This document shows positions 26,257 through 34,604 of a stretch of 64,000 nt of DNA, piece by piece (position 1 is the stretch's first letter; each line of letters starts with the position of its first letter). Source of the stretch: an uncultured Sphingomonadaceae bacterium. Lineage in GTDB: Bacteria > Pseudomonadota > Alphaproteobacteria > Sphingomonadales > Sphingomonadaceae. A program made the translations under genes and the position numbers. A model generated the notes under the pieces. The model made no database searches and had not been told where the DNA came from. It worked only from the letters and a program-made list of their open reading frames with translations. The stretch covers positions 62,001 to 126,000 of the forward strand of contig CANLCX010000004.1 of assembly GCA_947489315.1 (NCBI GenBank). Direction: 5' to 3'.

Positions 26257-26685
26257 ATGTCGGCGTCAGAGCATCGTCTCTATTTTTTGCTGCAACGGGT
26301 TGCGCATCGTCTGAAAAAGCGAGCCGACGGGGCGCTGAAAGACTCGGCTGGCCTGACAACGGCGCAAGCGGCTGCTCTGTCGATCATTGCCAAAGACGGG
26401 CCGGTCACACAGCGCTTTGTGGCCGACAAACTGTCGCAGCGGGAAAGTGCCGTCATGACGATGGCGAGCCGGTTGCTGGCTGCTGACTATATCAGCCGAG
26501 AGAGGTCTGTGTCGGATGGCAGGGCCTGGGAACTCACCATAAGCATGAAAGGAAGGGAGGCGCTGAGCAAAATAAAGGCTCCCTTTGGCGAGATAAACGA
26601 TCTGCTCGATAAAAATATCGATGCTGAGGACGCTGAACGACTAGCCGCAAGCCTCAAGAAGATACTTGCTGCTTTGGATGAATAA
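26257..26685 (+). CDS. MarR family transcriptional regulator
   Basis: 142 residues with a winged helix: LTTAQAAALSIIAKDGPVTQ enters the DNA-binding domain, ADKLSQRESAVMTMASRL is the recognition helix region, and RSVSDGRAWELTI is the wing with the conserved D-x-R. Terminal helices provide dimerisation. AAGGAA is five bases before the ATG. It probably binds the palindrome at 26203-26218 and represses itself and the divergent amidohydrolase gene, with an aromatic or phenolic ligand as effector; the ligand is a guess from the family. Confidence 0.92.
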   Translation: MSASEHRLYFLLQRVAHRLKKRADGALKDSAGLTTAQAAALSIIAKDGPVTQRFVADKLSQRESAVMTMASRLLAADYISRERSVSDGRAWELTISMKGREALSKIKAPFGEINDLLDKNIDAEDAERLAASLKKILAALDE

Positions 26686-26710
26686 GGAAACGGATCGAAA
26701 GAGATAAATT

Positions 26711-27091
26711 ATGCCAAGCCGAAAAAGAGTTGAGCAATTTATTCACACCGTGGTGCATGGTGATCATGCCGAGGCCATAAAAGATTTTTATCATGCAGAC
26801 GCAACGATGCAGGAAAATCGCGAACCACCACGGCGCGGTCGTGATAGCCTGATAGCACATGAAAAAAAGGCAATGGGTCGTTTGCGGGAGATGAAGACGC
26901 ATCCGCCCGAAACAGTGCTTGTCGATGGCGATAATGTGATGATCTTATGGACATTTGATGCAACGGATAAGCAAGGTGTAACGCGCAGACTCAATGAAAT
27001 TTCCCATCAGGTCTGGTCGGCCGATGGCATTATCAAAGAGCGGTTTGTCTATGATAGCGCGACCGCTTGGCAGGTTGTTGAACCAGATTGA
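26711..27091 (+). CDS. SnoaL-like / NTF2-fold protein
   Basis: 126 residues. FIHTVVHGDHAEAIKDFYHA and a conserved YDSATAWQVVEPD end fit the cone-shaped SnoaL/NTF2 fold, which includes isomerases, hydrolases and binding proteins. No catalytic residue can be named safely. It follows the MarR gene by 25 bases and precedes three dehydrogenase-type genes, suggesting a small catabolic cluster under MarR control. Confidence 0.78.
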   Translation: MPSRKRVEQFIHTVVHGDHAEAIKDFYHADATMQENREPPRRGRDSLIAHEKKAMGRLREMKTHPPETVLVDGDNVMILWTFDATDKQGVTRRLNEISHQVWSADGIIKERFVYDSATAWQVVEPD

Positions 27092-27174
27092 TTATAAAAG
27101 ATAATCGCAACCTATATCTTTTCAGAGCAATCGCCTAACGTCCCGCCAAACAGCTTGAACAGGACATCCTATCT

Positions 27175-27948
27175 ATGAATCTTAAAGACAAAATTATCGT
27201 TATTACAGGCGGCGCAAGTGGCATTGGCGCTGCCATGGCGCGACGCTTTGCCGCGGCAGGCGCAAAGCATGTTGTCTGCGCCGATCGGGATTTAGCCGGG
27301 GCGCAGTCCGTAGCGGACGATATTGGTGGAACGGCCATTCAAACCGATGTGTCTTTGGAGGCAGATATTTCATCGCTTATCGAGACGGTGGAAAAGGACA
27401 TCGGCCCTATCGATCTGTTTGTCTCTAACGCCGGTATCATCATGGAAGGCGGCGTTGAAGTTGCGGATGACGGCTGGCAGAAAATCTGGGACATCAATGT
27501 CCTCGCCCATATTCGCGCGGCCCGTATTTTGGTTCCGAAAATGCTCGCGCGGGGCGGCGGATATATTTTGAGCACGGCCTCTGCGGCTGGCCTGCTGACG
27601 CAAATCGGTTCGGCTCCCTATTCGGTTACCAAACATGCAGCTGTGAGTTTCGCTGAGTGGCTCGCAATCACCCATGGCGATGAGGGGCTGAAAGTCTCGG
27701 TGCTCTGTCCGCAAGGCGTGGCAACGGCGATGACCGCCGATATTGATACTTCCACTGTGGCGAAAGACGGTATGCTGACCGCTGAAGCGGTTGCGCAGAT
27801 CACGCTGGATGCGATTGAAGAAGAACGTTTCCTGATAATGCCGCACCCGCAAGTGGCTGATTATATCAAGCAAAAGGGTAGCGATCCCGAGCGTTGGATC
27901 ACCGGCATGCAGCGCTGGCAAGCAATGTTGAACGAACAAGCCTCCTAA
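27175..27948 (+). CDS. short-chain dehydrogenase/reductase
   Basis: Classical SDR of 257 residues. The cofactor loop is VITGGASGIGAAMARRFA, with an aspartate at the end of the second strand (CADRD) favouring NAD. SNAGI and the catalytic set Ser (STASAAGL), Tyr and Lys (YSVTK) are intact. An 83-base gap separates it from the SnoaL-like gene. The C-terminal 60 residues, with HPQVADYIKQKGSDPERWI, are of a form common in sphingomonad and mycobacterial steroid or alcohol dehydrogenases, but no substrate can be read. Confidence 0.92.
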   Translation: MNLKDKIIVITGGASGIGAAMARRFAAAGAKHVVCADRDLAGAQSVADDIGGTAIQTDVSLEADISSLIETVEKDIGPIDLFVSNAGIIMEGGVEVADDGWQKIWDINVLAHIRAARILVPKMLARGGGYILSTASAAGLLTQIGSAPYSVTKHAAVSFAEWLAITHGDEGLKVSVLCPQGVATAMTADIDTSTVAKDGMLTAEAVAQITLDAIEEERFLIMPHPQVADYIKQKGSDPERWITGMQRWQAMLNEQAS

Positions 27949-28031
27949 CACTAATGGCCTGACAAAATGGAGCATTGGGCAGAGGTCCCTGTGCGATTAG
28001 CTTCCTCCACAAATATAAAGGAGGATTCGAA

Positions 28032-28964
28032 ATGGCATTGGTATCAGTGGTCGGCGCAACCGGGCGTCAAGGATTGGCACAAATCAGGCAATTGGGGGCG
28101 ACTGGCCATAGGGTCCGCGCGCTATCACGTAGCGAAACGCCTGATTTGGGCGGTAGCAATGTTGCCGATGAGGCGCGCATTTTCGATCTCTATGACGAAG
28201 AAACCTGGGTCCCGGCCTTTGAAGGCTCGGACGCCGTTTTTTATACGCATCCTTTGCAAGCGCGTGAGGATCGGGCCACTTTGACGGGGCGCGTCGCGGC
28301 TGCGGTACAAAAAGCAGGCGGGAAACGGTTTATCTGGAACACGTCGAGCTGGATCCCAGAGCGTCCGGGTGATCCGTTCACCTATGGCAATAATACTATT
28401 GCCGTAAATTCGATTTTTCGCTCTGGCGTGCCCGCAACCGTTTTTGGTTCGGTGCTGTTCATGGATAATCTGCTGACCAACTGGGCGCGGCCATTCATTG
28501 TCGACGAAAACCGCTATGTCTATCCGCACAGAGCCCATTTGGAGGCTAACTGGATCAGTCTGGATGATGTCGGTAAATGCATGGTCGCCGCCATGGAGCG
28601 CCCTGATTTCGAAGGCTCATGGTTGAATATCGGCGGGCCGCAGCGTGTCAAACCGCCGCAGGTTGCTGAAATATTGTCGAAAGTCTTTGGCCGCGAAATC
28701 AAATATGACCCCTGTACGCCGACGGAATTTGGCGACTTGCTCGTCGCTGCATTTGGTGATGATGTACCGGAAGAAAATCGCGCAACCATGTCTGCCGGCA
28801 TTGCGGCCTTCTACGAATATAACAACACCGCAGAGACCAAGCCGTTTGAAGTGAACACGGACTTCATGCAGCAGCGTTTGCCAGAGGTTGAATTTGAGAC
28901 GCTGGAAGAATGGGCTACGCGTCAAGATTGGTCGGACAACGCGCACAGACCCCCTGCAGGGTAA
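28032..28964 (+). CDS. NmrA-like NAD(P)-binding protein
   Basis: Atypical SDR of about 310 residues from ATG 28032, which has a strong AAAGGAGG upstream. VSVVGATGRQGLAQIRQL is the GxxGxxG nucleotide loop. The middle (FIWNTSSWIPERPGDPFTYG) lacks the usual Tyr-x-x-x-Lys pair in recognisable form, as in NmrA/HSCARG redox-sensor proteins. It is followed five bases later by another SDR gene. Function could be sensing or reduction; I cannot separate these. Confidence 0.85.
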   Translation: MALVSVVGATGRQGLAQIRQLGATGHRVRALSRSETPDLGGSNVADEARIFDLYDEETWVPAFEGSDAVFYTHPLQAREDRATLTGRVAAAVQKAGGKRFIWNTSSWIPERPGDPFTYGNNTIAVNSIFRSGVPATVFGSVLFMDNLLTNWARPFIVDENRYVYPHRAHLEANWISLDDVGKCMVAAMERPDFEGSWLNIGGPQRVKPPQVAEILSKVFGREIKYDPCTPTEFGDLLVAAFGDDVPEENRATMSAGIAAFYEYNNTAETKPFEVNTDFMQQRLPEVEFETLEEWATRQDWSDNAHRPPAG

Positions 28965-28969
28965 GGTAA

Positions 28970-29737
28970 ATGACAAAACGCTTGGAAGGCAAGGTGGCGC
29001 TTGTCACCGGCGGCGCTTCTCGTCCGGGCATTGGTGCCGCCATTGCTGAGCGGTTGGCGGAAGAGAATGCGATTGTCGTACTTAGCGATATTGATCTTGC
29101 CGGGGCGGAAGAAACCGCGGCTTTGATCCGCAAAAAAGGCGGCAATGCCGTTGCAGTAAAACAAGACGTCACGTCTCAACAGGATTGGGATGACGTCATT
29201 GCCGTGATACTTGCTGAGCACGGACAACTGGATGTGCTGGTCAACAATGCCGGTATATTGGAGGTTGCTGCTATTAACAGCGACAGAGCGGTGCCCGCCC
29301 TTCGCCGGCAATTTGACGTCAATGTCGAGGGCAGCTTTATGGGAACGCAAGCTGCTGTGGCGGCGATGCGTCAATCCGGAGGCGGTTCGATAATCAATCT
29401 GTCTTCCGTTGCCGGGCTTGTCGGTTTCCGCGGAAGCGCCAGCTACGCCGCATCGAAAGGTGCAGTAAAATTGTTCAGCAAATCAGTCGCGCTTGAAGTG
29501 GCGGCAGAAAATATTCGGGTCAACACGGTGCACCCGGGCATCATCCGAACCAATATGCAAAGCGCGGGCGCAGACACAAATTCCGATAACTACCAAGCGA
29601 TAGAGGCGGCCATACCAGCAGGCAGGTTGGGCGAACCGAGAGACATTGCAAATTGTGTGTTGTTTCTGGCATCGGATGAATCTAGCTATGTGACCGGCGC
29701 GGAATTTGTCATTGATGGTGGATATACCGCGCAATAA
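28970..29737 (+). CDS. short-chain dehydrogenase/reductase (3-oxoacyl-ACP reductase-like)
   Basis: Classical SDR of 255 residues: ALVTGGASRPGIGAAIAERL (the loop has a two-residue insertion, ASRPGIG), VLVNNAGI, SSVAGLVGFRGSASYAASKG with catalytic Ser, Tyr and Lys, and the C-terminal ESSYVTGAEFVIDGGYTAQ. AAGG before the ATG. Last gene of the run that starts at the MarR regulator. Confidence 0.92.
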   Translation: MTKRLEGKVALVTGGASRPGIGAAIAERLAEENAIVVLSDIDLAGAEETAALIRKKGGNAVAVKQDVTSQQDWDDVIAVILAEHGQLDVLVNNAGILEVAAINSDRAVPALRRQFDVNVEGSFMGTQAAVAAMRQSGGGSIINLSSVAGLVGFRGSASYAASKGAVKLFSKSVALEVAAENIRVNTVHPGIIRTNMQSAGADTNSDNYQAIEAAIPAGRLGEPRDIANCVLFLASDESSYVTGAEFVIDGGYTAQ

Positions 29738-29750
29738 AAATTTCTCATGG

Positions 29751-29780
29751 TTGAACCTTTTGGCGCTTTGCTCCGACTAT
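29751..29780 (+). promoter_or_regulatory. candidate promoter of the sigma factor gene
   Basis: TTGAAC at 29751-29756 and GACTAT at 29775-29780, 18 bases apart, precede the sigma factor start by about 20 bases. The -35 is good and the -10 is poor, so recognition by an alternative sigma factor, possibly its own product, is as likely as by the housekeeping one. Confidence 0.3.
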
Positions 29781-29799
29781 AGGAGTAAAGGTCATTGGG

Positions 29800-30363
29800 A
29801 TGTCTATGCGTTACAGCGATACCGATAGGATTTATGATCAGCTGTTGCTGACTCGGATTCAGGCTGGGGATCGGCGCGCGGGTGAACGATTGGCGGCAAG
29901 GTGGCATCCGCGCTTGATGCGGACGGCTTATCGGCTGTTGCGTGATGAGGAACAGGCTCGCTCGGCGGTGCAGGAAGCATGGGCTGGGATTTGCAAACGT
30001 TGGCGCGGCTTAAGGGATCCGTCCCGCTTTCCTGCATGGGCGTACACGATCCTGCATCGCAAATGCGCCGACCAGATAGGTAAGAATCAAAAGAAGCGGA
30101 GCCTTCATGCCGCCGCTACAGAAACTATGGAAACATCCGTAGCACCGCGTGGCGAAGACAAGGTTACAATTGATCAAGCCTTTGACGGCTTAAGCGACGA
30201 TCACCGAACGGCGGCTTTGCTCTATTTTGGCGAAGGCTTGACGATAAAGGAAATTGCCGAGGTGACGGGTACGGCAATTGGCACAGCAAAATCCCGCCTG
30301 TTTCATGCGCGCCGACAACTAAAGGCAGCGCTGAATGACGAACCCAATGAAGGAGAAATATGA
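29800..30363 (+). CDS. ECF-type RNA polymerase sigma factor
   Basis: 187 residues. Region 2 runs from about DRRAGERLAARWHPRLMRTA to RFPAWAYTILHRKCADQI, with the DEEQARSAVQEAWAGICKRW helix; region 4 is QAFDGLSDDHRTAALLYFGE followed by LTIKEIAEVTGTAIGTAKSR, the DNA-binding helix-turn-helix. Its last codons overlap the next gene by four bases (ATGA), which encodes a small membrane protein likely to act as its partner or anti-sigma factor. Confidence 0.92.
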   Translation: MSMRYSDTDRIYDQLLLTRIQAGDRRAGERLAARWHPRLMRTAYRLLRDEEQARSAVQEAWAGICKRWRGLRDPSRFPAWAYTILHRKCADQIGKNQKKRSLHAAATETMETSVAPRGEDKVTIDQAFDGLSDDHRTAALLYFGEGLTIKEIAEVTGTAIGTAKSRLFHARRQLKAALNDEPNEGEI

Positions 30364-30737
30364 TGACAAAATTTGATGATGAGTTGGCTGCGACATTAAG
30401 CGCTGACGATAAAGCTTTTCTAAAAGATCTGGAAGATGGTCGCGGGATGTTCGAACAATTGGGCAGCGCTTTTCAGGGACCCATGCGTTTTTGGACCTAT
30501 TTAATGTTTGTCTACACACTGGCTTTCGTTGCGCTGGCATTTTTCTCTGGGTGGCAGGCGATTGAAGCAGTGGAATTGCGCGAAACCATATTATGGTCTG
30601 CAGGTTGTATAATTTCATTCATCGCCATTGGTCTGCTCAAAATGTGGTTGTTCGACCGGATGAATACGCTGACAATTCTTGGAGAGCTAAAAAAGATCGA
30701 ACTGCGGCTGGCACAGCTTAGTGATGCGCGCGGCTAA
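30360..30737 (+). CDS. small membrane protein (DUF6768-like), likely sigma factor partner
   Basis: 125 residues. A soluble N-terminal part (LSADDKAFLKDLEDGRGMF) is followed by two membrane helices, about FWTYLMFVYTLAFVALAFFS and ILWSAGCIISFIAIGLLKMW, and a short basic-acidic amphipathic tail. It overlaps the sigma gene by four bases, so is coupled to it. Proteins of this layout next to ECF genes are usually thought to hold the sigma factor at the membrane; that role is inferred, and the family has no known mechanism I can name. Confidence 0.75.
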   Translation: MMTKFDDELAATLSADDKAFLKDLEDGRGMFEQLGSAFQGPMRFWTYLMFVYTLAFVALAFFSGWQAIEAVELRETILWSAGCIISFIAIGLLKMWLFDRMNTLTILGELKKIELRLAQLSDARG

Positions 30738-30742
30738 ACGAA

Positions 30743-31744
30743 TCAGGCGATCATACGTTCGATAAACCAGTAGGTCGCGATGATACCTATGGCATAGGAT
30801 GTTCCGGTCTTGACCGGTTGCGACCATGATTGCCGAAAGTTGCGGATCAGGGCGAGCAGGACAAGAGCAATCGCAACGATGAAAAGCTGCCCTATTTCTA
30901 CGCCCAGGTTGAAGGTCAAAAGCGCCATCGGAACATCATCTTGGGGCAATCCGATTTCGGCCAAAGCACCGGCAAAACCAAAGCCGTGGAGCAGCCCGAA
31001 CAGAAAGGCGACAATCCATGGAAAGCGTTCTGAGAGTCTCGGTCCAGTAAGATTGTTATCGCGCTGTGCCTTCACGATTTCAACCGCTAGAAAAACAATC
31101 GAGAGCGCGATAATCGCCTCTACCGGTTGCGAAGGCAGGGACAAATAACCCAGCGTAGAACCGATTAACGTGACGCTATGCGCGATGGTAAAAGCGGTAA
31201 CGGTTTTCGCGATCAGCCAACCCCCTTTGAGGAGCAGGACCAGCGCCAGCACGAATAGCAGGTGGTCAAATCCCATCACAATATGTTCGAAACCGATAAT
31301 TGTATAGGTCCATGCCACATTGGCGATGGCGTCCTTTTGGGCGATGGTGGCGACGGGCGCATCTGGGGTTAGACGCAGCGTCTGGGTTTCGTCATCAAGC
31401 GGCGCAATTCTAACGAGGGCGTCAGTTGTGGAGAGTTCCAGTCCCTTGAGGCCGATGGATTGACCAGCGATGGAGCCAGTGCATTTCAGCACCTTGCTGG
31501 TCAAAATATTCGATGCCGCAAAGCGCCGTTGGGTTTCACCGACAGCACTGCACACCTCCGGTATTATGACGTCCCCCGAACGGCCCAATCTAGACTGTGC
31601 AGAGGCCTTCCAGAGCAAGCTCCACTCGCTTGGCGACACCTGGTTCAGTTCTACATAAGCGGGGCGCAGCTCGTCGGCATGGGCCTCGGTTCCCCCGAAT
31701 AGCAAACCGATAAAACAGGCAATGGCGAGGACGCAGCCCTTCAT
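30743..31744 (-). CDS. HupE/UreJ-like membrane protein with an exported N-terminal domain
   Basis: 333 residues. A signal peptide (to about AHA, residue 23) leads a periplasmic domain of roughly 120 residues with paired cysteines. The membrane part begins near IIGFEHIVMGFDHLLFVLAL and has about seven helices, with FTIAHSVTLIGS and FGLLHGFGFAGALAEIG. The histidines in these helices are the family signature of HupE/UreJ metal-permease-like proteins. It starts in a four-base overlap with the foldase gene. A transport role for nickel or another ion is only family-level; no hydrogenase or urease gene is here. Confidence 0.85.
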   Translation of the reverse strand: MKGCVLAIACFIGLLFGGTEAHADELRPAYVELNQVSPSEWSLLWKASAQSRLGRSGDVIIPEVCSAVGETQRRFAASNILTSKVLKCTGSIAGQSIGLKGLELSTTDALVRIAPLDDETQTLRLTPDAPVATIAQKDAIANVAWTYTIIGFEHIVMGFDHLLFVLALVLLLKGGWLIAKTVTAFTIAHSVTLIGSTLGYLSLPSQPVEAIIALSIVFLAVEIVKAQRDNNLTGPRLSERFPWIVAFLFGLLHGFGFAGALAEIGLPQDDVPMALLTFNLGVEIGQLFIVAIALVLLALIRNFRQSWSQPVKTGTSYAIGIIATYWFIERMIA

Positions 31745-32553
31745 TTTCGACCAGTGACTTTAATGTCATATTGGGAGCGATATTTATCGAAGGCTGCTTC
31801 TTCCAAGCTAGCCGTTTGTGCTGCGCGCCAATCGTTGGTTACGGCCTGCCGCACGTCATCCAGCGCAGGTGATTTTCCGGGTGTTTTGGACGTGACTTTA
31901 ACGAGATGCTGTCCAAAGCCGGACGGTATGGGGCCTTGCCACTGACCAACCGCGAGACCGTTTAACCCAGCGCCAAATTTTTCCCCAAACTGGCGTGTGA
32001 TTTCGAAGGCATCGGCTTGTGTTAATTTGATCGGTAGCGAAATGGCTTGCCTGATCGTGTCCGGTTCAACCGTCCCCTGATTCAGCCCGTCCAGGGTTGC
32101 TGGGACGGTCTGTTCAGCATTCCGGCCGAGATAAATTTGCTCCAGATTATAGAGTGACGACAGCGCATATTTGTCCGGATGATCATCCAGCCATTTTTGT
32201 AACAGGGCATCGGAAGGATTGTCTTGTGCGCCTTCCTGATTGTCGAGGAAGCGCATTTTCGTAAACAGGCGACGGCGGATTAGCGGGTCATTGCGATCGA
32301 GGCCGAGACGCAAAGCTTCACGATAGTAGATTTCCTCTTTGACTTCTTGGTCGATCAGGTTGTCCAGCTCGTCTTGCGTGGGCGCTCGACGGAAATTTTG
32401 CACCCAACCGGCCTGTAACCGCGCGACATCGGTCTCGCTTATGGAGATGGTATAATCTGCCGGATCGCGATTGGTGCCGGTGGCCCAGAAAAAGGCGAAC
32501 ACCAATAATGCCCCGCCCAGAAAATGGACTAACGGTTCTTTCAGCAGTTTCAT
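31741..32553 (-). CDS. membrane-anchored parvulin-type peptidylprolyl isomerase
   Basis: 270 residues. One N-terminal membrane helix (EPLVHFLGGALLVFAFFWAT) puts the rest in the periplasm. A SurA/PrsA-like helical chaperone part contains RRAPTQDELDNLIDQEVKEE and YYREALRLGLDRNDPLIRRR; the parvulin domain region contains LPIKLTQADAFEITRQFGEKF and GPIPSGFGQHLVKV. It lies between a HupE-like and a DUF3604 gene and may fold one of them. The catalytic set of parvulins is not complete by eye. Confidence 0.85.
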   Translation of the reverse strand: MKLLKEPLVHFLGGALLVFAFFWATGTNRDPADYTISISETDVARLQAGWVQNFRRAPTQDELDNLIDQEVKEEIYYREALRLGLDRNDPLIRRRLFTKMRFLDNQEGAQDNPSDALLQKWLDDHPDKYALSSLYNLEQIYLGRNAEQTVPATLDGLNQGTVEPDTIRQAISLPIKLTQADAFEITRQFGEKFGAGLNGLAVGQWQGPIPSGFGQHLVKVTSKTPGKSPALDDVRQAVTNDWRAAQTASLEEAAFDKYRSQYDIKVTGRK

Positions 32554-32601
32554 CTCCCCGTGATACTCCTGATTAGCCGCGCAGGTTGAGCACCCATGGG
32601 G

Positions 32602-34503
32602 TCAGCTTGTCGTGGAGGCTGGCGTGTACCAGATCGGCGAAGAGTAGGCTCGCTCTTGCTGGATTTTGATAACATCGTCCGGCAGCGTGAGGCCGAATTT
32701 CAACGCATCATAAACCGGCCATGTCGGTGTTGGTATCTCTAAGACACGGACATAGTAAAACGCATTTTGTTTCGCATCGAAATCCGGGTCCTGCCACCAT
32801 GTGACCAGTTCCGGCGCACCGATATTATTTTCCCAAGTGCCTTTGGCGAGATCGACAGTATTGCCCACCGCGGCCAGTTTTCCGTCAGCGCCAACTTTGC
32901 GGTTATCGGGACTGCTCCAGCTGACATTATAGATTTTCTCTTGAGATTTCCCGCTGGCATCAACCCAACCTTTGACAACTTGAATCCGATCGAGATTGGC
33001 GCTCTCAGGATCCATCAGAGCAGAGACGAGGAAGGTCGGTGCCTTGCCATCGCCCCCTGTCAGATCGCCGCCCATCGGGACGCCCTTGCTATAGCCGGTC
33101 TTTACGAGATCGCTGGTATCACCCTCGGCAAAATCAAACCCGCCAAAGAAACGGACCTGCATACGTGGCCCGGTGGTCGCATAAACTTCGCGGCGCATCA
33201 TCGCATCGAAAATCGCTTCGCGCGTGTTGCTGGTCGCCCAAACCGCAGCATAGCCGCTGGACAGATAATTCCAACCAAAGCGGCCTTTGCGCGTGCCCAG
33301 ATTTTGCGGCGCCATTGCGCGATCTTTATTGTTAATCTCGTTGCCGCTATGCTTGCCGTAGAAATTATTCTCGTCAGCCGTGGCCAGCGATGTGTGGCTG
33401 TCGGTTGAACCGATCATGCCGAACTTAAAGGGATTAGCGCCCATTTTTTGTGTGAATTCCAAACCGCGCTTCAAGGCTTCCCGAACATAGCTACCACCAT
33501 AGCTTTCAGGCGGCATATCCTTGCTGCAGCTTAGATTGCATTTATCCCAGCCGGCATCACCATAGTTGGCAAATTCATCATTAGGCGAGAGAAAGGGGTG
33601 GCTTTCGCTGTCGCCTTTAATTTGCGTGACTTCGACAATCGGCTCCCGCAGTGCGCGCGTTTTAATGTAAGCCTCGTCAATGGGACTGCCGTCGAGCTTG
33701 TTCATCGCAAACATGCGGCCATTGGACACATTGCTGTTATGCGGAATGGCGAGTATTTTGCCGCCCGTATCCTTTTCATAGGCACCCATATAAGCCCAGA
33801 GCTGTTCGGGATCACCAGCGTCAAAACTGGCAAAAGGGAGCACCGTGCTGGTCTTGTCAGACCCATCGCGGAACATCACGACCCGGTGCAAATTATCTCC
33901 GCCGGGCATCGGCGTATATTCAAAGCCATGAAAGGCGGTAAATTTACCCGGCTCATTATATTCGTCCAGGGTCTCGCCATGTTCAGTCCACAGGGACTTG
34001 ATCCGATCTGCCGATTCTTCCGGATCGAAAAGACCTTCAGGCAATGTTCCGGTCGCTGCGCCATCAATCAGCTCGGAAGTGACGCGTAATGAGCCTTCGT
34101 CACTTTCGTGCATCATGTCATGCCAGCGGAGCAAAAATTTATTGCCCAAGAGCGCAATGCGCGGGGCTTCATAAAGCGCCTTGGTCGCGCCCACCGCGTC
34201 GCTATGATCCGCGATCACCAGAAAATCCAGAGGACGGGAGAGCTTCGCTTTCGCGCCCTTGCTTGCGGTTACTTCTTCCCCTTTGGCGAAGCGTAACGCC
34301 GCTTCGGCATCAAGCCGGGTACCAAAACCGAATGCATCAATGCTGTTATCGGTGTGCAGGTGGGTGTCGCCCCAGAAAACCTGTTCGGGATATTCGGTGT
34401 TGGTGACATTGGCATCGGAGCCACTTGATCCACCGTCTTTGCTACATCCTGAAACGGCCAAAGCTGCTGAGCAGACCGCGAGTAAAAGTGCTTTGCGCAT
34501 CAT
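32602..34503 (-). CDS. DUF3604 lipoprotein (PHP-hydrolase-like)
   Basis: About 633 residues. A lipoprotein signal ends at Cys20 (VSGC). FWGDTHLHTDNSIDAFGFG is a PHP-type HxH metal motif at the start of the mature protein; FLVIADHSDAVGA, GFEYTPMPGGDNLH, IPHNSNVSNGR and FGMIGSTDSHTS supply further histidines and aspartates in the order seen in metal-dependent PHP hydrolases. I start at ATG 34503 (GAGGG upstream); that SD sits in a small stem CCTCAT/ATGAGG at 34510-34524. Found in a trio with the foldase and HupE-like genes. DUF3604 has no established substrate. Confidence 0.88.
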   Translation of the reverse strand: MMRKALLLAVCSAALAVSGCSKDGGSSGSDANVTNTEYPEQVFWGDTHLHTDNSIDAFGFGTRLDAEAALRFAKGEEVTASKGAKAKLSRPLDFLVIADHSDAVGATKALYEAPRIALLGNKFLLRWHDMMHESDEGSLRVTSELIDGAATGTLPEGLFDPEESADRIKSLWTEHGETLDEYNEPGKFTAFHGFEYTPMPGGDNLHRVVMFRDGSDKTSTVLPFASFDAGDPEQLWAYMGAYEKDTGGKILAIPHNSNVSNGRMFAMNKLDGSPIDEAYIKTRALREPIVEVTQIKGDSESHPFLSPNDEFANYGDAGWDKCNLSCSKDMPPESYGGSYVREALKRGLEFTQKMGANPFKFGMIGSTDSHTSLATADENNFYGKHSGNEINNKDRAMAPQNLGTRKGRFGWNYLSSGYAAVWATSNTREAIFDAMMRREVYATTGPRMQVRFFGGFDFAEGDTSDLVKTGYSKGVPMGGDLTGGDGKAPTFLVSALMDPESANLDRIQVVKGWVDASGKSQEKIYNVSWSSPDNRKVGADGKLAAVGNTVDLAKGTWENNIGAPELVTWWQDPDFDAKQNAFYYVRVLEIPTPTWPVYDALKFGLTLPDDVIKIQQERAYSSPIWYTPASTTS

Positions 34504-34604
34504 ATTTTCCCTCATCCTATGAGGAGAAAACTATCGGTGTTCCGGGCTTGGCGCAAGGGCTTCATGAATAGCAATGCCGACAGACGGATTCCGTAACGGC
34601 ATGT

